Below, one piece after another: positions 1-8,738 of a DNA stretch of 64,000 nt; the first letter of the stretch is position 1, and each line of letters starts with the position of its first letter. The DNA comes from Moraxella lacunata. Its GTDB lineage: Bacteria > Pseudomonadota > Gammaproteobacteria > Pseudomonadales > Moraxellaceae. A model generated the notes under the pieces. The model saw only the letters and a program-made list of their open reading frames with translations, was not told where the DNA came from and searched no databases. Both the position numbers and the translations under genes were made by a program. The stretch is taken from NCBI RefSeq assembly GCF_900453205.1, contig NZ_UGQU01000003.1, forward strand, positions 558,001 to 622,000, read 5' to 3'.

Positions 1-293
1 TTAAACAAGCAATGGTTGTAGCAGGCTCTGGGCAGGTCAAAAAACAAGCCGAAAGCGAAGGGCTTGACAAAATCTTTATTGATGCTGGATTTGAGTGGCG
101 GCAGCCGGGCTGTTCTATGTGCCTTGCCATGAATGCTGATAAACTACAATCGGGCGAGCATTGTGCCAGCACTTCCAACCGTAACTTTGAAGGTCGTCAA
201 GGCAACGGCGGTCGTACGCACCTTGTGAGTCCTGCAATGGCGGCGGCGGCGGCAATTTATGGGCATTTTGTCGATGTGCGAGCGGTGGCGTAA
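1..293 (+). CDS. leuC: 3-isopropylmalate dehydratase large subunit, C-terminal end (partial)
   Basis: This is the C-terminal end of LeuC, the [4Fe-4S] aconitase-family subunit that isomerises 2-isopropylmalate to 3-isopropylmalate in leucine synthesis together with LeuD. The frame is open from the first bases, so the gene starts upstream of the window. The visible part contains the highly conserved stretches [16 protein letters not shown], with cysteines of the cluster region, then [12 protein letters not shown] and [16 protein letters not shown], which closely follow the end of enterobacterial LeuC. Translation stops with TAA at 291-293. leuD, normally next door, lies 2.3 kb downstream after AT-rich cargo. 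Identification is secure; only the missing N-terminus limits it. Confidence 0.96.
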   Translation, partial: KQAMVVAGSGQVKKQAESEGLDKIFIDAGFEWRQPGCSMCLAMNADKLQSGEHCASTSNRNFEGRQGNGGRTHLVSPAMAAAAAIYGHFVDVRAVA

Positions 294-355
294 GGCGTGA
301 AAAATAAGACAATCTGTGGTATGATGGGTTGTCTTGTTTTAAAATTGGAAGAGAA

Positions 356-1090
356 ATGCACATACAAAGAAATTCTGCTCAAATCAGAAAATATATTGAA
401 CCTACTCAATATTTTCAATTGCAAAAAGAGCAATTATCCAAAACCTATATTTATAAAATTGGTCGTGGAAATTGTTATCCAGAAGATATTTTGAAAAGAA
501 TTTGGGAATTGGAAGTTTTAGAAAAGCAGGGTTTTGTGTATTTGGGTGAGAAAAATTGGTTGCAAGATTGTTTAAAAGAGCGTGGTTTTGAAAATTTAAA
601 CGATGAGAAAATACAACAAGATTGTTTGGCAATTAAGTATGAGTATCCAAATTTCAAATACCCAACTTATGACAGATGGATTATTGCCTATTTGTCAAAA
701 TATCTGAATATCAATTTTGTCAAAACTGAGCATAATAATATTATTGATTATGACACAACATATAGAAATGTTGTGTCTTATGTGGGTACTTTCATACCTG
801 AATTATTCTTAAATTTTAGTCAATTATATAACCCATCTTATGAATTTAACTATGAAAAATTAGATTTATATTTATTGGGAGACGAACAGGGTATATTCTC
901 AAATTCTGTATGTAAACTGTTTGAAGTCTTGCATAATTTAGAATACTACATAGCAATGTTGCCCGAACATTCAGAAGAGCCACTTGAGATTAATTCGTTG
1001 GTTTTTGATAATTTGATTAGTTCAGAAGAGTTTATGATTAACACTTTATCTGTGTATGGTGCAGATATGGATTATTTTTTTTGTTGGTAA
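356..1090 (+). CDS. Hypothetical protein (244 aa), AT-rich cargo
   Basis: I do not recognise this protein. The ATG at 356 is preferred over an in-frame one at 329 because GGAAGAG stands just upstream. The product is soluble-looking, rich in Tyr, Asn, Ile and Leu, and has no signal peptide or membrane segment. It begins MHIQRNSAQIRKYIEP and ends with an aromatic tail (YGADMDYFFCW). Base composition is far more AT-rich than leuC and leuD, which suggests acquired cargo. It is the first of five genes separating leuC from leuD, followed closely by another small unknown gene. A role as a toxin or immunity protein is possible but nothing in the sequence proves it. Confidence 0.6.
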   Translation: MHIQRNSAQIRKYIEPTQYFQLQKEQLSKTYIYKIGRGNCYPEDILKRIWELEVLEKQGFVYLGEKNWLQDCLKERGFENLNDEKIQQDCLAIKYEYPNFKYPTYDRWIIAYLSKYLNINFVKTEHNNIIDYDTTYRNVVSYVGTFIPELFLNFSQLYNPSYEFNYEKLDLYLLGDEQGIFSNSVCKLFEVLHNLEYYIAMLPEHSEEPLEINSLVFDNLISSEEFMINTLSVYGADMDYFFCW

Positions 1091-1112
1091 TAAATTTCGT
1101 TCTTGGTAAAAA

Positions 1113-1430
1113 ATGACAACCTATTCCGAACTAGTCAAAACCCTAATTACCAACCCCATAGAAGTGGGCGATGAATTATGGGTGTTTAAGATTGAAGTTT
1201 TTAAACACTCAAATGGTTATTTTGCAAGCCTTTGGCGACTGGATAATTATAATATCAATCCTACTTTTCCAACAGTAGCAGGGCATATTGCCAGTGAAAG
1301 TTTCTTTGTTGATGAGAGTTTTCGTTTTGATGGCTTGGGATTATATGGCGATGATTTAAAGTATTTTAAAACGCTTGATGATTGCCAAAATTATGTGTTA
1401 AAGTGTCTTAATGATGAATTTAATTGTTAA
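1113..1430 (+). CDS. Hypothetical protein (105 aa)
   Basis: A small acidic protein of unknown function starting MTTYSELVKTLITNP, with several aromatic residues (GDELWVFKIEVFKHSNGYFASLWRL is the core). It has no signal peptide or membrane segment. It starts 22 bases after the preceding unknown gene and ends 12 bases before the PEBP-family gene, so the three probably share a transcript. The size and acidic, aromatic character resemble small immunity or accessory proteins, but that is only an impression. Confidence 0.6.
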   Translation: MTTYSELVKTLITNPIEVGDELWVFKIEVFKHSNGYFASLWRLDNYNINPTFPTVAGHIASESFFVDESFRFDGLGLYGDDLKYFKTLDDCQNYVLKCLNDEFNC

Positions 1431-1442
1431 AAGGAAAATTGT

Positions 1443-1976
1443 ATGAATGACTTAACCCAAAACCCTTATTTAGAAGTCCGCCAACCCGCCCAAATTCAAG
1501 GCGAAATGATATTATTGTGCGATGACATTGCCCTAGACAGTACGCTGTCTAATGATTATGTCGCCAATATTTGGGGGTATGCAGGCAATAATATCAGCCC
1601 CAATCTGAAATGGCAAAACGCTCCTGCTGAGACCAAAAGTTTTGTGCTAACAATGTACGACCCAGATGCACCAACAGGCTGTGGCTTTTGGCATTGGAAT
1701 GTGTTTAATATTCCTGCCGATTGGAGCAAATTGCCAAAAGGCAAGTCCAATGAGTTTGGCAATGGCATTGTGGAATTAAAAAACGATGCAGGACTTGATG
1801 GTTTTATTGGGGCATTTCCACCCAAAGGCGATAAACCGCACCGCTATATTTTTACCCTATATGCCCTAAATGAAATACTGGATTTACCCAATAGCATAAG
1901 CCCTGCGGTACTCGGCTTTAATTTAAATGGCAAGGTATTGGCAACAGCAAGTTTGACGGCTTATTATCATTGGTAA
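1443..1976 (+). CDS. YbhB/YbcL family (PEBP / Raf kinase inhibitor-like) protein
   Basis: A 177-residue member of the phosphatidylethanolamine-binding-protein fold family (bacterial YbhB/YbcL). The diagnostic ligand-pocket motif DPDAPTGCGFWHWNVFNIP is present near residue 77, preceded by SPNLKW, and a second pocket motif, GDKPHRYIFTLYAL, follows near residue 129. Length is typical of the cytoplasmic forms and there is no signal peptide. The biochemical role of bacterial members is not established. A good Shine-Dalgarno (AAAAGGAAAATTGT) precedes the ATG. It sits inside the leuC-leuD insertion, between a small unknown gene and a toxin-antitoxin pair. Confidence 0.88.
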   Translation: MNDLTQNPYLEVRQPAQIQGEMILLCDDIALDSTLSNDYVANIWGYAGNNISPNLKWQNAPAETKSFVLTMYDPDAPTGCGFWHWNVFNIPADWSKLPKGKSNEFGNGIVELKNDAGLDGFIGAFPPKGDKPHRYIFTLYALNEILDLPNSISPAVLGFNLNGKVLATASLTAYYHW

Positions 1977-1991
1977 AATAGGAGTGTTAAA

Positions 1992-2216
1992 ATGCCTATT
2001 TCAATCGTAGAGCATTATTATCAAATGATACAGCATTTGGATAATGCCGATAAAATAGCATTGGTTGAAAAAATCAATCAATCAATAGAAAATGATTATT
2101 CGCATTACAATAAATTATCACGATTAAAATCTCGTCCAAACGCTGTGAATGGTAATTCCGATGATTTGGTAAATATCAGTTGGGAAGGGGAATTAAATCT
2201 TGATTTTCCAAAATGA
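1992..2216 (+). CDS. Probable antitoxin of a PIN-domain toxin-antitoxin pair
   Basis: A 74-residue protein whose last codons overlap the start of the PIN-domain gene by 17 bases, the usual arrangement of VapBC-type modules with translational coupling. The N-terminal half is helical (MPISIVEHYYQMIQHLDNADKIALVEKINQSI), and the C-terminal end (ISWEGELNLDFPK) is of the extended type that commonly wraps around a PIN toxin. No classical AbrB or ribbon-helix-helix signature is obvious, so antitoxin identity rests mainly on position, size and overlap. It would be expected to neutralise the neighbouring RNase and repress its own promoter. Confidence 0.72.
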   Translation: MPISIVEHYYQMIQHLDNADKIALVEKINQSIENDYSHYNKLSRLKSRPNAVNGNSDDLVNISWEGELNLDFPK

Positions 2217-2589
2217 TGTTTATTTAGATACTCATGCGGTAGTGTGGCTATATACGGGGCAATTAAAAAAATTTTCCAAAAATACCTTAGATATTTTAGA
2301 AAACAATAATCTTTTTATTTCACCTATGGTCAAATTAGAATTGCAATATCTGTATGAAAAGCAAAGAATTACTGATACGGCAGAGCAAATTATCAATGCC
2401 TTAAATAATGAAATTGATTTAAATATTTGTCAAAAGAATTGGATTGATGTTGTCAATGTTGCATTAACTTGTGATTTTACCAGAGATGCTTTCGACCGTC
2501 TGATTGTTGCCCATGCGATGTTAGATGATAATATTTTAATCAGTAAAGATACCAATTTAACCGAACATTGCAAAAATTGTGTTTGGTAA
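2200..2589 (+). CDS. PIN-domain toxin (VapC-like ribonuclease)
   Basis: A 129-residue PIN-domain protein. The first acidic residue is in VYLDTHAVVWLYTG (Asp near residue 9), the conserved Glu is in SPMVKLELQYL (near 47), and the C-terminal acidic cluster is TRDAFDRLIVAHAMLDDNILISKDTNL with Asp at about 95, 98 and 117. These form the Mg-dependent RNase site of VapC-family toxins. The ATG at 2200 lies within the 3' end of the antitoxin-like gene. The product likely cleaves tRNA or rRNA when its antitoxin is degraded, by family knowledge. Composition is AT-rich, like the rest of the insertion between leuC and leuD. Confidence 0.85.
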   Translation: MIFQNDVYLDTHAVVWLYTGQLKKFSKNTLDILENNNLFISPMVKLELQYLYEKQRITDTAEQIINALNNEIDLNICQKNWIDVVNVALTCDFTRDAFDRLIVAHAMLDDNILISKDTNLTEHCKNCVW

Positions 2590-2603
2590 TATAAGGAAAA
2601 GCT

Positions 2604-3254
2604 ATGAAAAAATACACCACCGAAATTGGCATTGTTGCCCCGCTAGACCGTGCCAATGTAGATACCGATTTGATTATCCCTAAGCAGTTTTTAAAATCCA
2701 TTAAACGCACAGGCTTTGGCGATAATTTATTTGACGAATTGCGTTATTTGGATGAAGGCTTTTTGGGGCAGGACATTGCCAAACGCCCAAAAAACCCTGA
2801 TTTTGTGTTAAATCAAGAACGCTATTCTGGTGCAACGATTCTCTTGGCTCGTACCAATTTTGGCTGTGGTTCATCTCGTGAACACGCTCCTTGGGCATTA
2901 AATGAATATGGCTTTCGCACCGTGATTGCCCCAAGTTTTGCCGATATTTTTTATAATAACTGCTTTAAAAACGGTATGCTTCCTGTGATATTAACAGAAA
3001 GTGAAGTTGATGAATTATTCCAAGAATGTTTTAATAATGTCGGCTATCAATTAACCGTAGATTTACAAAATCAAAAAGTAATTTCGCCATCTGGCAAAGA
3101 ATATGCTTTTGAAGTGGACGCATTTCGTAAGCATTGTTTATTAAATGGCTTAGATGATATTGGTTTGACTTTGCAAAATAGTGATGATATTAAGGCTTTT
3201 GAGGAAAAAGCTAAAAATGAGCGTCCTTGGGTGTTTAAGGAATTGACGGCTTGA
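2604..3254 (+). CDS. leuD: 3-isopropylmalate dehydratase small subunit
   Basis: LeuD (216 aa) pairs with LeuC to convert 2-isopropylmalate to 3-isopropylmalate in leucine synthesis. The sequence shows the family start ([23 protein letters not shown]) and the substrate-recognition motif [14 protein letters not shown] around residues 89-102, followed by [20 protein letters not shown]. Length matches enterobacterial LeuD. The start has a clear ribosome site (ATAAGGAAAAGCT before the ATG). It follows the PIN toxin gene by 14 bases, so it may be read from a cargo transcript rather than directly with leuC. leuB follows after a gap containing an inverted repeat. Confidence 0.97.
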   Translation: MKKYTTEIGIVAPLDRANVDTDLIIPKQFLKSIKRTGFGDNLFDELRYLDEGFLGQDIAKRPKNPDFVLNQERYSGATILLARTNFGCGSSREHAPWALNEYGFRTVIAPSFADIFYNNCFKNGMLPVILTESEVDELFQECFNNVGYQLTVDLQNQKVISPSGKEYAFEVDAFRKHCLLNGLDDIGLTLQNSDDIKAFEEKAKNERPWVFKELTA

Positions 3255-3284
3255 TTTTTTATAATTTGATAGTTGGTGATAAAT

Positions 3285-3347
3285 GTAGGGGCGAATTACA
3301 TTTGCCCAAAATGAATATTAACAGGGCAAATATAATTTGCCCCTACC
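3285..3347. repeat. Intergenic inverted repeat (TAGGGGC...GCCCCTA family)
   Basis: Two arms of about 23 bases face each other: GTAGGGGCGAATTACATTTG CCC at the left and its near-perfect complement ending TTTGCCCCTAC at the right, with two mismatches and a spacer of about 16 bases. A second copy lies at about 21908-21976, where IS110 element A is inserted in the right arm. The arms end in GCCCCTA, the same heptamer found in the candidate bridge RNA of element A. It lies between leuD and leuB and could also form a hairpin in the transcript. Confidence 0.8.
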
Positions 3348-3416
3348 AATCTTTTTTAAAATGCCATTTATTTATCATACTTTTTAATTTTGAATAAATG
3401 TAAAAAGGAAACCCTT

Positions 3417-4484
3417 ATGAAACACATCGCAATCCTAAATGGCGACGGTATCGGACCTGAAATTGTCGCCCAAGCGGTTAAAGTCTTGGATAAACTCATT
3501 GAACAAGGCTTGGAAGTAAGTTATGAATACGCCAAACTGGGCGGAGAGGCTTATGATGCTTATGGTGTGCCATATCCTAGCCAAACCCAAGAAATCGTAC
3601 GAAAAGCCGATGCGGTGTTATTAGGTGCGGTTGGCTCGCCCCAATATGACAACCTTGACCGCCCACTGCGTCCTGAGCGTGGACTTTTGGCGATTCGTAA
3701 GGATTTGAATTTGTTTGCCAATTTGCGTCCTGCGATTTTGTACAAAGAACTAGCCAATGCGTCCACTTTAAAGCCCGAAGTTGTATCGGGATTGGATATT
3801 TTGATTGTGCGTGAGCTGACGGGCGACATTTATTTTGGCGAGCCACGGGGCATTCACACCAACGACAAGGGCGAGCGTGAAGGCTTTAATACCATGCGTT
3901 ATAGCGAAAGCGAGATTCGCCGTATCGCCCATGTGTCGTTCCAATCCGCCCAAAAACGTGGCAAAAAGCTGTGTAGCGTGGACAAGGCGAATGTATTGGA
4001 GACGACCGAGCTGTGGAAAGAGATTTTTACGGACGTTGCCAAAGAGTATCCCGATGTTGAGCTGTCGCATATGTATGTGGACAACTGTGCCATGCAACTG
4101 GTTAAAGCTCCCAAGCAGTTTGATGTGATTGCTACGGGCAATATTTTTGGCGATATTTTGTCCGACCAAGCCTCTATGCTGACAGGCTCAATCGGTATGC
4201 TACCGTCAGCAAGCCTTGATGAAAATGGTAAGGGCTTATACGAGCCTTCGCACGGCTCTGCCCCCGACATTGCAGGACAGGACAAGGCAAATCCTTTGGC
4301 GACCATTTTGTCTTTGGCAATGTTACTTCGTTATAGTTTAAATGATGAAGCTCGTGCGGTGCAGGTGGAGCAGGCGGTGCAAAAGGTGCTGGCAGACGGA
4401 CTGCGTACGGCAGACATCTATGAAGACGGCACGACATTGGTTGGTTGTACGGACATGGGCGATAAAGTGGTGCAGGCGTTGTAA
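3417..4484 (+). CDS. leuB: 3-isopropylmalate dehydrogenase
   Basis: LeuB (355 aa) oxidatively decarboxylates 3-isopropylmalate with NAD+ to 2-oxoisocaproate, the last specific step before transamination to leucine. It begins [17 protein letters not shown] and contains [15 protein letters not shown], the catalytic region [11 protein letters not shown], the metal-site stretch [18 protein letters not shown] and the NAD-binding [18 protein letters not shown]. The ATG at 3417 is chosen over one 27 bases upstream because an AAAAAGGAAACC ribosome site precedes it and it fits the family start. A strong hairpin terminator follows within 20 bases of the stop, so it closes the leucine operon. Confidence 0.97.
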   Translation: MKHIAILNGDGIGPEIVAQAVKVLDKLIEQGLEVSYEYAKLGGEAYDAYGVPYPSQTQEIVRKADAVLLGAVGSPQYDNLDRPLRPERGLLAIRKDLNLFANLRPAILYKELANASTLKPEVVSGLDILIVRELTGDIYFGEPRGIHTNDKGEREGFNTMRYSESEIRRIAHVSFQSAQKRGKKLCSVDKANVLETTELWKEIFTDVAKEYPDVELSHMYVDNCAMQLVKAPKQFDVIATGNIFGDILSDQASMLTGSIGMLPSASLDENGKGLYEPSHGSAPDIAGQDKANPLATILSLAMLLRYSLNDEARAVQVEQAVQKVLADGLRTADIYEDGTTLVGCTDMGDKVVQAL

Positions 4485-4502
4485 GCGTTGTTAATTTGAC
4501 AC

Positions 4503-4531
4503 AAAAAGCCCATGATTGTGGGCTTTTTTAT
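4503..4531 (+). terminator. Rho-independent terminator of leuB
   Basis: The stem AAAAAGCCCA pairs with TGGGCTTTTT across a six-base loop and runs into a T tract, 18 bases after the leuB stop. This is a textbook intrinsic terminator. Confidence 0.9.
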
Positions 4532-4563
4532 TTGCCAAGTGATTGATTTTGCTTTACAATGCT

Positions 4564-4698
4564 AGGGCGTGTTGAGCATTGATAACATTTTATTTAAATT
4601 CGGTAGAGATTTAAAGCCTTGATTGATTTTTGCATGAAAAATGGCTAAATCTGGTTTTTCTCATTTTTCATTGCAAATACCAATCTTCAGCACGCCCT
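4564..4698. mobile_element. MITE-like element, GGGCGTG termini (copy 1)
   Basis: A 135-base element without coding capacity. Its left end AGGGCGTGTTGAGCATTGAT is mirrored by a right end whose complement reads AGGGCGTGCTGAAGATTGGT. A second copy with the same ends and a shared internal TTTTTGCATGAAAAATG lies at 34231-34353. The ends look like those of a nonautonomous insertion sequence; I see no transposase for it in the window. It ends 27 bases before the start codon of the following lipoprotein gene, so it may have displaced or supplied promoter sequence. Confidence 0.8.
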
Positions 4699-4724
4699 AT
4701 CGTTTTAATTTAAAAAGGGGTAAG

Positions 4725-5768
4725 ATGATGAAAAAAGTATTGGTGCTGGCTTTGGCGGTGTTGATGACTGCTTGTGGTCAAGATGAAACGGTCAAAAACA
4801 ATCAAGCAGAATATCTAGAAACTCAAAAAAGCCAAGTCATGCCAAGTGGTGAGCTAACCCCAAGTGAGACCATTCAAGCCCTTGATCAAAAACTTGCCAA
4901 TGCAGGCAAGATTACCAAGCCTGAACAAATTAAATTTAGCACGGTTGCCTATGAGTATGAACTGCCCGATGAGATGAAACAGGCGTGCAATTTTGACCCA
5001 AAAACACCCAAAGATGACAAAGGTTTTTATGAGGGGGATTTTTGCACGAGTATCAACATCAAATTGGCAAAAATTGAGCCACGTTGGATAGAGCAGATTG
5101 TCAATAAAAAAATTACCAATGATGATAATCCCAAACTGTTTAAATTTAAGCAAAATGTTGATGAATTTGTGGGCGAGCATTTGGCACTTATCAATGAGAT
5201 GAAGGAAGTTGCCAAAGAAAATGGCGAGCCCTTTGAGTCGGCACCGAGCTATGCTTGGACGGTTGCCCCAGAGTTTGTCCCTGCTCACAAAAACTTAGCT
5301 CAGGTTGCCATTGCTGGCGATGTTTATATGGGTGGGGCTCACGGTATGCCATTTATGGAATATCTGATGTTTGATATGGATTTGCAGACGCAGATTGAGT
5401 TTTCTGATGTGATTGTGGCGGATAGGGCGAGTGATTTTCATGAGCTGGCTTATGCAGGGTTTAAAGAATATCTAAAAAACGAGCTACAAATCACAACCAA
5501 AAAAGACATTCAAGAATACGAGCAAACGTGGCAGTTTGAGATGACCGAAAATGTGTATTTTGGTAAAAATGGGGTGGTGTTGGTGTATCAGCCTTATGAA
5601 ATGGGAGGTTTTGCACAGGGTTTTGTTGAGATTGTGGTGCCGTATGATGGTTTACAAGGCATTATCCGAGAGGAATACCTGCCTAAGCAGACAGCCAAAA
5701 CAGCGAACCAAGAGACAGTAAGCCAAGAGTCGGCAAGCAAAGAGACAGCAGGTCAAAAGACGGAGTAG
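4725..5768 (+). CDS. Lipoprotein, RsiV/DUF3298-like
   Basis: A 347-residue putative lipoprotein. The signal sequence MMKKVLVLALAVLMTACGQ ends in a lipobox-like MTAC. An in-frame start at 4641 would begin inside the MITE; the ATG at 4725 has AAAGGGGTAAG in front. The central and C-terminal part has the pattern of DUF3298/RsiV-type proteins: GDVYMGGAHGMPFMEYLMFDM, then a helix-rich stretch (ELAYAGFKEYLKNEL) and a final block VLVYQPYEMGGFAQGFVEIVVPYDGL. The last 30 residues are an imperfect repeat (QETVSQESASKETAGQKTE). RsiV binds lysozyme in Firmicutes; whether this homolog binds anything comparable is unknown. The gene looks monocistronic. Confidence 0.8.
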   Translation: MMKKVLVLALAVLMTACGQDETVKNNQAEYLETQKSQVMPSGELTPSETIQALDQKLANAGKITKPEQIKFSTVAYEYELPDEMKQACNFDPKTPKDDKGFYEGDFCTSINIKLAKIEPRWIEQIVNKKITNDDNPKLFKFKQNVDEFVGEHLALINEMKEVAKENGEPFESAPSYAWTVAPEFVPAHKNLAQVAIAGDVYMGGAHGMPFMEYLMFDMDLQTQIEFSDVIVADRASDFHELAYAGFKEYLKNELQITTKKDIQEYEQTWQFEMTENVYFGKNGVVLVYQPYEMGGFAQGFVEIVVPYDGLQGIIREEYLPKQTAKTANQETVSQESASKETAGQKTE

Positions 5769-5918
5769 GCAAGCCAAACGGATAAACCTTGATGTATCAT
5801 TAACCAAACATTAACAATGCGTTTCTTAATCGTGCTTGTTTTTCCTAATCAGTCTTGTTAGAATTTATCGCATTGGTGTTGTGCCAATAACATTATTCAT
5901 CAAACCCAAGGAGTTGTT

Positions 5919-6491
5919 ATGAAAAAGCTAGCCCTACTGTCTCTTGTCGCCCTAGCAGGCATGGCAAATGCCGCCACTTATGAGATTGACCCATTTCACA
6001 CCAATGCCCGTTTTGCCATTGATCATTTTAAAACCAGCACCAATGTGGGCGGTGTGTATGGTCTGACAGGTGAGATGGAGTTTGATAAAGCCAAACGTAC
6101 GGGTAAGATTGATATTGAGTTGCCATTGGCAAATCTACAATCAAGCTCTAAGGAGTTTACCGAACATCTGCTGAGTGCCGATTTGTTTGATGCTGAAAAA
6201 TACCCCACCATGCGTTTTGAATCTACCAAATTCAACTACACAGGCAAGGGCAAAGCACGCAAACTAAGCTCGGTGGATGGCAAACTAACTCTACTTGGTC
6301 AAACGCACCCTGTTCGTCTGCACGCCAATAAGTTTAACTGTTATGACAGCCCTATGGCAAAAACCGAAGTGTGTGGCGGTGATTTTAGCACGACCATTGA
6401 CCGCACCAAATGGGGCATGGATTATTTAGTGAATGTTGGCATGGCAAAAAATGTCCGTATTGACATTCAAGTAGAAGCCGCTAAGAAATAA
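5919..6491 (+). CDS. YceI family periplasmic protein
   Basis: A 190-residue secreted protein with a clear signal peptide (MKKLALLSLVALAGMANA, cleaved before ATYEID). The mature part is a YceI-type lipocalin-like beta barrel: YEIDPFHTNARFAIDHF, FDKAKRTGKIDIELPL, YPTMRFESTKF, GKLTLLGQTHPVRL and DRTKWGMDYLVN are all typical blocks. YceI proteins bind isoprenoid-type lipids in a hydrophobic pocket; the cellular role is unsettled. AAGGAG stands upstream of the ATG, and a strong terminator follows the stop, so it is probably transcribed alone. Confidence 0.93.
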   Translation: MKKLALLSLVALAGMANAATYEIDPFHTNARFAIDHFKTSTNVGGVYGLTGEMEFDKAKRTGKIDIELPLANLQSSSKEFTEHLLSADLFDAEKYPTMRFESTKFNYTGKGKARKLSSVDGKLTLLGQTHPVRLHANKFNCYDSPMAKTEVCGGDFSTTIDRTKWGMDYLVNVGMAKNVRIDIQVEAAKK

Positions 6492-6520
6492 TTTGTTTTA
6501 ACCAAATCTTAACCAAAATC

Positions 6521-6557
6521 AAAAATCACCCCAAATTGTTTTGGGGTGATTTTTTTA
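6521..6557 (+). terminator. Rho-independent terminator of yceI
   Basis: AAAAATCACCCCAAA pairs with TTTGGGGTGATTTTT over a very short loop and ends in a T run, 30 bases after the yceI stop codon. Confidence 0.9.
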
Positions 6558-6629
6558 TGGTTTTATAAAAATAAAAAGCAAATGATATGGGCGGTATTTA
6601 GAGTTATCACAATTTAACCATGTGGACGT

Positions 6630-6651
6630 AGGGACGTGCTGAGCACGTCCT
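6630..6651. repeat. REP-like perfect palindrome between convergent genes
   Basis: GGACGTGCTGAGCACGTCC is a perfect 9-base inverted repeat around a single central base. It lies between the convergent yceI and sthA genes, where short REP-type palindromes are common. It lacks a T tract, so it is not a clear terminator. Confidence 0.6.
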
Positions 6652-6679
6652 TTGATGTGCCTTTAAGGGTTATAACACT

Positions 6680-8305
6680 TTAAAAAATACGGTTCATGCC
6701 ATTTAACGCTGCCACACGATAGGCTTCTGCCATGGTAGGGTAGTTAAAGGTGGTGTTGATGAAGTATTCTAGCGTGTGACCGCATTTCATCACCGCTTGT
6801 CCGATGTGGATAATTTCGGATGCGTGGTTGCCGTAGCAGTGAATACCTAGGATTTGCAAAGTTTCACGGTGGAACAAGATTTTTAGGACGCCTGAACGTT
6901 CACCGATGATTTGGGAGCGAGCCAGATGTTTGAAAAAGGCTTGTCCGACTTCATAAGGGATTTGGTCACGAGTTAAATCTTCTTCGGTCGCTCCAATGCT
7001 TGAAATCTCAGGAATGGTATAGATGCCAGTAGGCACGCTATTGACAAACTCAGCGTGTTTGTCACCCACCATAAAGCCGGCGGCATTTCGCCCTTGGTCG
7101 TAGGCAGCGGACGCTAAAGACGGCCAGCCGATGACATCGCCCACGGCATAGATATGCTCAGCTTTGGTGCGGTAGGTTTGGTCAACTTCAAGCTGTCCAC
7201 GACTGTTAGCAGATAAGCCAACCGCTTCTAGGTTAAGCCCGTCGGTGTTACCCGAACGTCCGTTACACCAAAGGATGGCGTCGGATTTGATTTTTTTACC
7301 GCTTTTTAGGTGCAAGACCACGCAGTCATCAAAGGTTTCTAGGCGTTCAATCTCTTCGTTGCTACGAATACGCACGCCAAACTGACGAAAGTCGTGCGAT
7401 AGGGCGTCTGAGATTTCATCATCAAGGTAGCTTAGTAGTTGCTCTTTATTATTAATCAAATCAACGACATAGCCCAGACCTGTAAAGATGGACGCATACT
7501 CACAGCCAATCACGCCCGCCCCATAGATGATGATTTTGCGAGCGACATAGTCCATTTGCAAAATCTTGTCCGAATCAAAGACACGGGGATGGTCAAAGTC
7601 AAGCAGGTCAGGACGGTAGGGGCGTGAACCCACGGCAATGACTGCCTTTTCAAAGGTAACTGTCTTGGCACCTTCGCCATGAACCTGTTCAACTTCTAGG
7701 GTGTTTTTGTCAATAAAACGCCCCCAACCTTGGATAATCTCAACACGGTTACGCTCATAAAATAGCTTGTGGGTATTGACTTGACTGGCAATTACTCGCC
7801 GTGCTTTGCTTAGCACCTTATTTAGGGGAACCTGAAAGTTGTCGGTAAATGAGCTAAAAATGGGGTCACGTCTCATGCTGATGATGTTAAACACCGATTG
7901 GCGAAGTGCCTTACTGGGAATGGTGCCGACATGAGCACAGTTACCGCCTACTTGGTCACGGGGGTCGATGACTGCCACTTTGAGTCCTGATTTGGCAAGT
8001 TTCATCGCCGCTGCTTCACCAGCAGGCCCTGCCCCTAGTACCACGGCGTCATATTCAAAGCCGTGACGGGCTTTGCGTTTTTGGGGAGCGATGGCGATAC
8101 GCTGACCGTCAAGAGGGCTAATTAGCAGGTGACTGAGGTCATGCTCTTCATGAGCTGGCGTGTTTGTGCTGTCAGGGGTTTTGATTTCTGCTTCGGGTAG
8201 GGCGGAACGTTTGGCTTGTTCTTTGATGGCGTGTTCCGCCTTGGTCTCATTTTTGGCAGGGTTTGGGGATTTACCTGCCGTCTCGGTGGGGTTGGTTTTG
8301 GTCAT
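6680..8305 (-). CDS. sthA: Soluble pyridine nucleotide transhydrogenase (Si-specific)
   Basis: SthA interconverts NADPH and NADH in the cytoplasm. The 541-residue protein is a two-dinucleotide-binding flavoprotein: the FAD motif [10 protein letters not shown] lies near 91-100, the second Rossmann motif [18 protein letters not shown] near 264, and a GD motif near the FAD ribityl site is in [15 protein letters not shown]. The active-site region reads [16 protein letters not shown], with a single cysteine as in SthA rather than the CxxxxC pair of lipoamide dehydrogenase. Unusually, about 80 hydrophilic, Lys/Glu/Pro-rich residues precede the catalytic core; whether they are translated or a later start is used cannot be settled here. 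Confidence 0.93.
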   Translation of the reverse strand: MTKTNPTETAGKSPNPAKNETKAEHAIKEQAKRSALPEAEIKTPDSTNTPAHEEHDLSHLLISPLDGQRIAIAPQKRKARHGFEYDAVVLGAGPAGEAAAMKLAKSGLKVAVIDPRDQVGGNCAHVGTIPSKALRQSVFNIISMRRDPIFSSFTDNFQVPLNKVLSKARRVIASQVNTHKLFYERNRVEIIQGWGRFIDKNTLEVEQVHGEGAKTVTFEKAVIAVGSRPYRPDLLDFDHPRVFDSDKILQMDYVARKIIIYGAGVIGCEYASIFTGLGYVVDLINNKEQLLSYLDDEISDALSHDFRQFGVRIRSNEEIERLETFDDCVVLHLKSGKKIKSDAILWCNGRSGNTDGLNLEAVGLSANSRGQLEVDQTYRTKAEHIYAVGDVIGWPSLASAAYDQGRNAAGFMVGDKHAEFVNSVPTGIYTIPEISSIGATEEDLTRDQIPYEVGQAFFKHLARSQIIGERSGVLKILFHRETLQILGIHCYGNHASEIIHIGQAVMKCGHTLEYFINTTFNYPTMAEAYRVAALNGMNRIF

Positions 8306-8330
8306 GATATTACCTTTTTGTTTATTTTAA

Positions 8331-8699
8331 TTAACGAATGTTTTGCGTTAAAATCTCATCTAACTGCCACAGTCCTGTGGGTTTGCCAGTATTTTGGTCT
8401 ATCTCTTGACGCACCTTGATGGTGTAGGCAGTGCCAACAGTTGGCGTAAAGCCAATGATGTCATTATAGCCAATACCGAACAGCTTATCATCATCTGCCC
8501 CAACGGGCTTGACCAGTAGGCACTGCATGGGTGTGGCAGAATGGCAGGCACTGCGATAAGGCATGACTTCTAGCGTTTCACTGGCGTTTAGGGTGACATT
8601 AGGGATGTAACGTGGCTCAGGCACTGGCGGACGACTTTGGCACGCACTCAAAGAGATGATGAGTGTTAGGGGTAAGAGCAACAAAGAGCGATGTTTCAT
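8331..8699 (-). CDS. DUF4377-like lipoprotein
   Basis: A 122-residue lipoprotein: signal MKHRSLLLLPLTLIISLSAC with lipobox SLSAC, then a short Pro-rich linker. The rest matches the small DUF4377 type: a Cys pair in YRSACHSATPMQCLLVKP, then FGIGYNDIIGFTPTVGTAYTIKVRQEI. Function is unknown; such domains are often attached to secreted or heat-shock HslJ-like lipoproteins. It lies between sthA and ppsR on the same strand with short gaps, so it could be cotranscribed with sthA. Confidence 0.75.
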   Translation of the reverse strand: MKHRSLLLLPLTLIISLSACQSRPPVPEPRYIPNVTLNASETLEVMPYRSACHSATPMQCLLVKPVGADDDKLFGIGYNDIIGFTPTVGTAYTIKVRQEIDQNTGKPTGLWQLDEILTQNIR

Positions 8700-8738
8700 A
8701 TTTTTCTCAGGGTTTATCAGTTTTAAATATTTTAAAAA

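Noticed and set aside
3768-4169. 133-residue antisense frame in leuB
   Set aside because: It is a shadow of leuB codon structure with no start context and no recognisable protein pattern.
4641-4724. Upstream extension of the DUF3298-type lipoprotein
   Set aside because: It would start inside a MITE and bury the signal peptide; the ATG at 4725 has a good ribosome site and gives a proper lipoprotein signal.
6632-6650. Operator for a regulator of sthA
   Set aside because: The palindrome is at the 3' side of sthA and between convergent genes, so a REP-type element is more likely.
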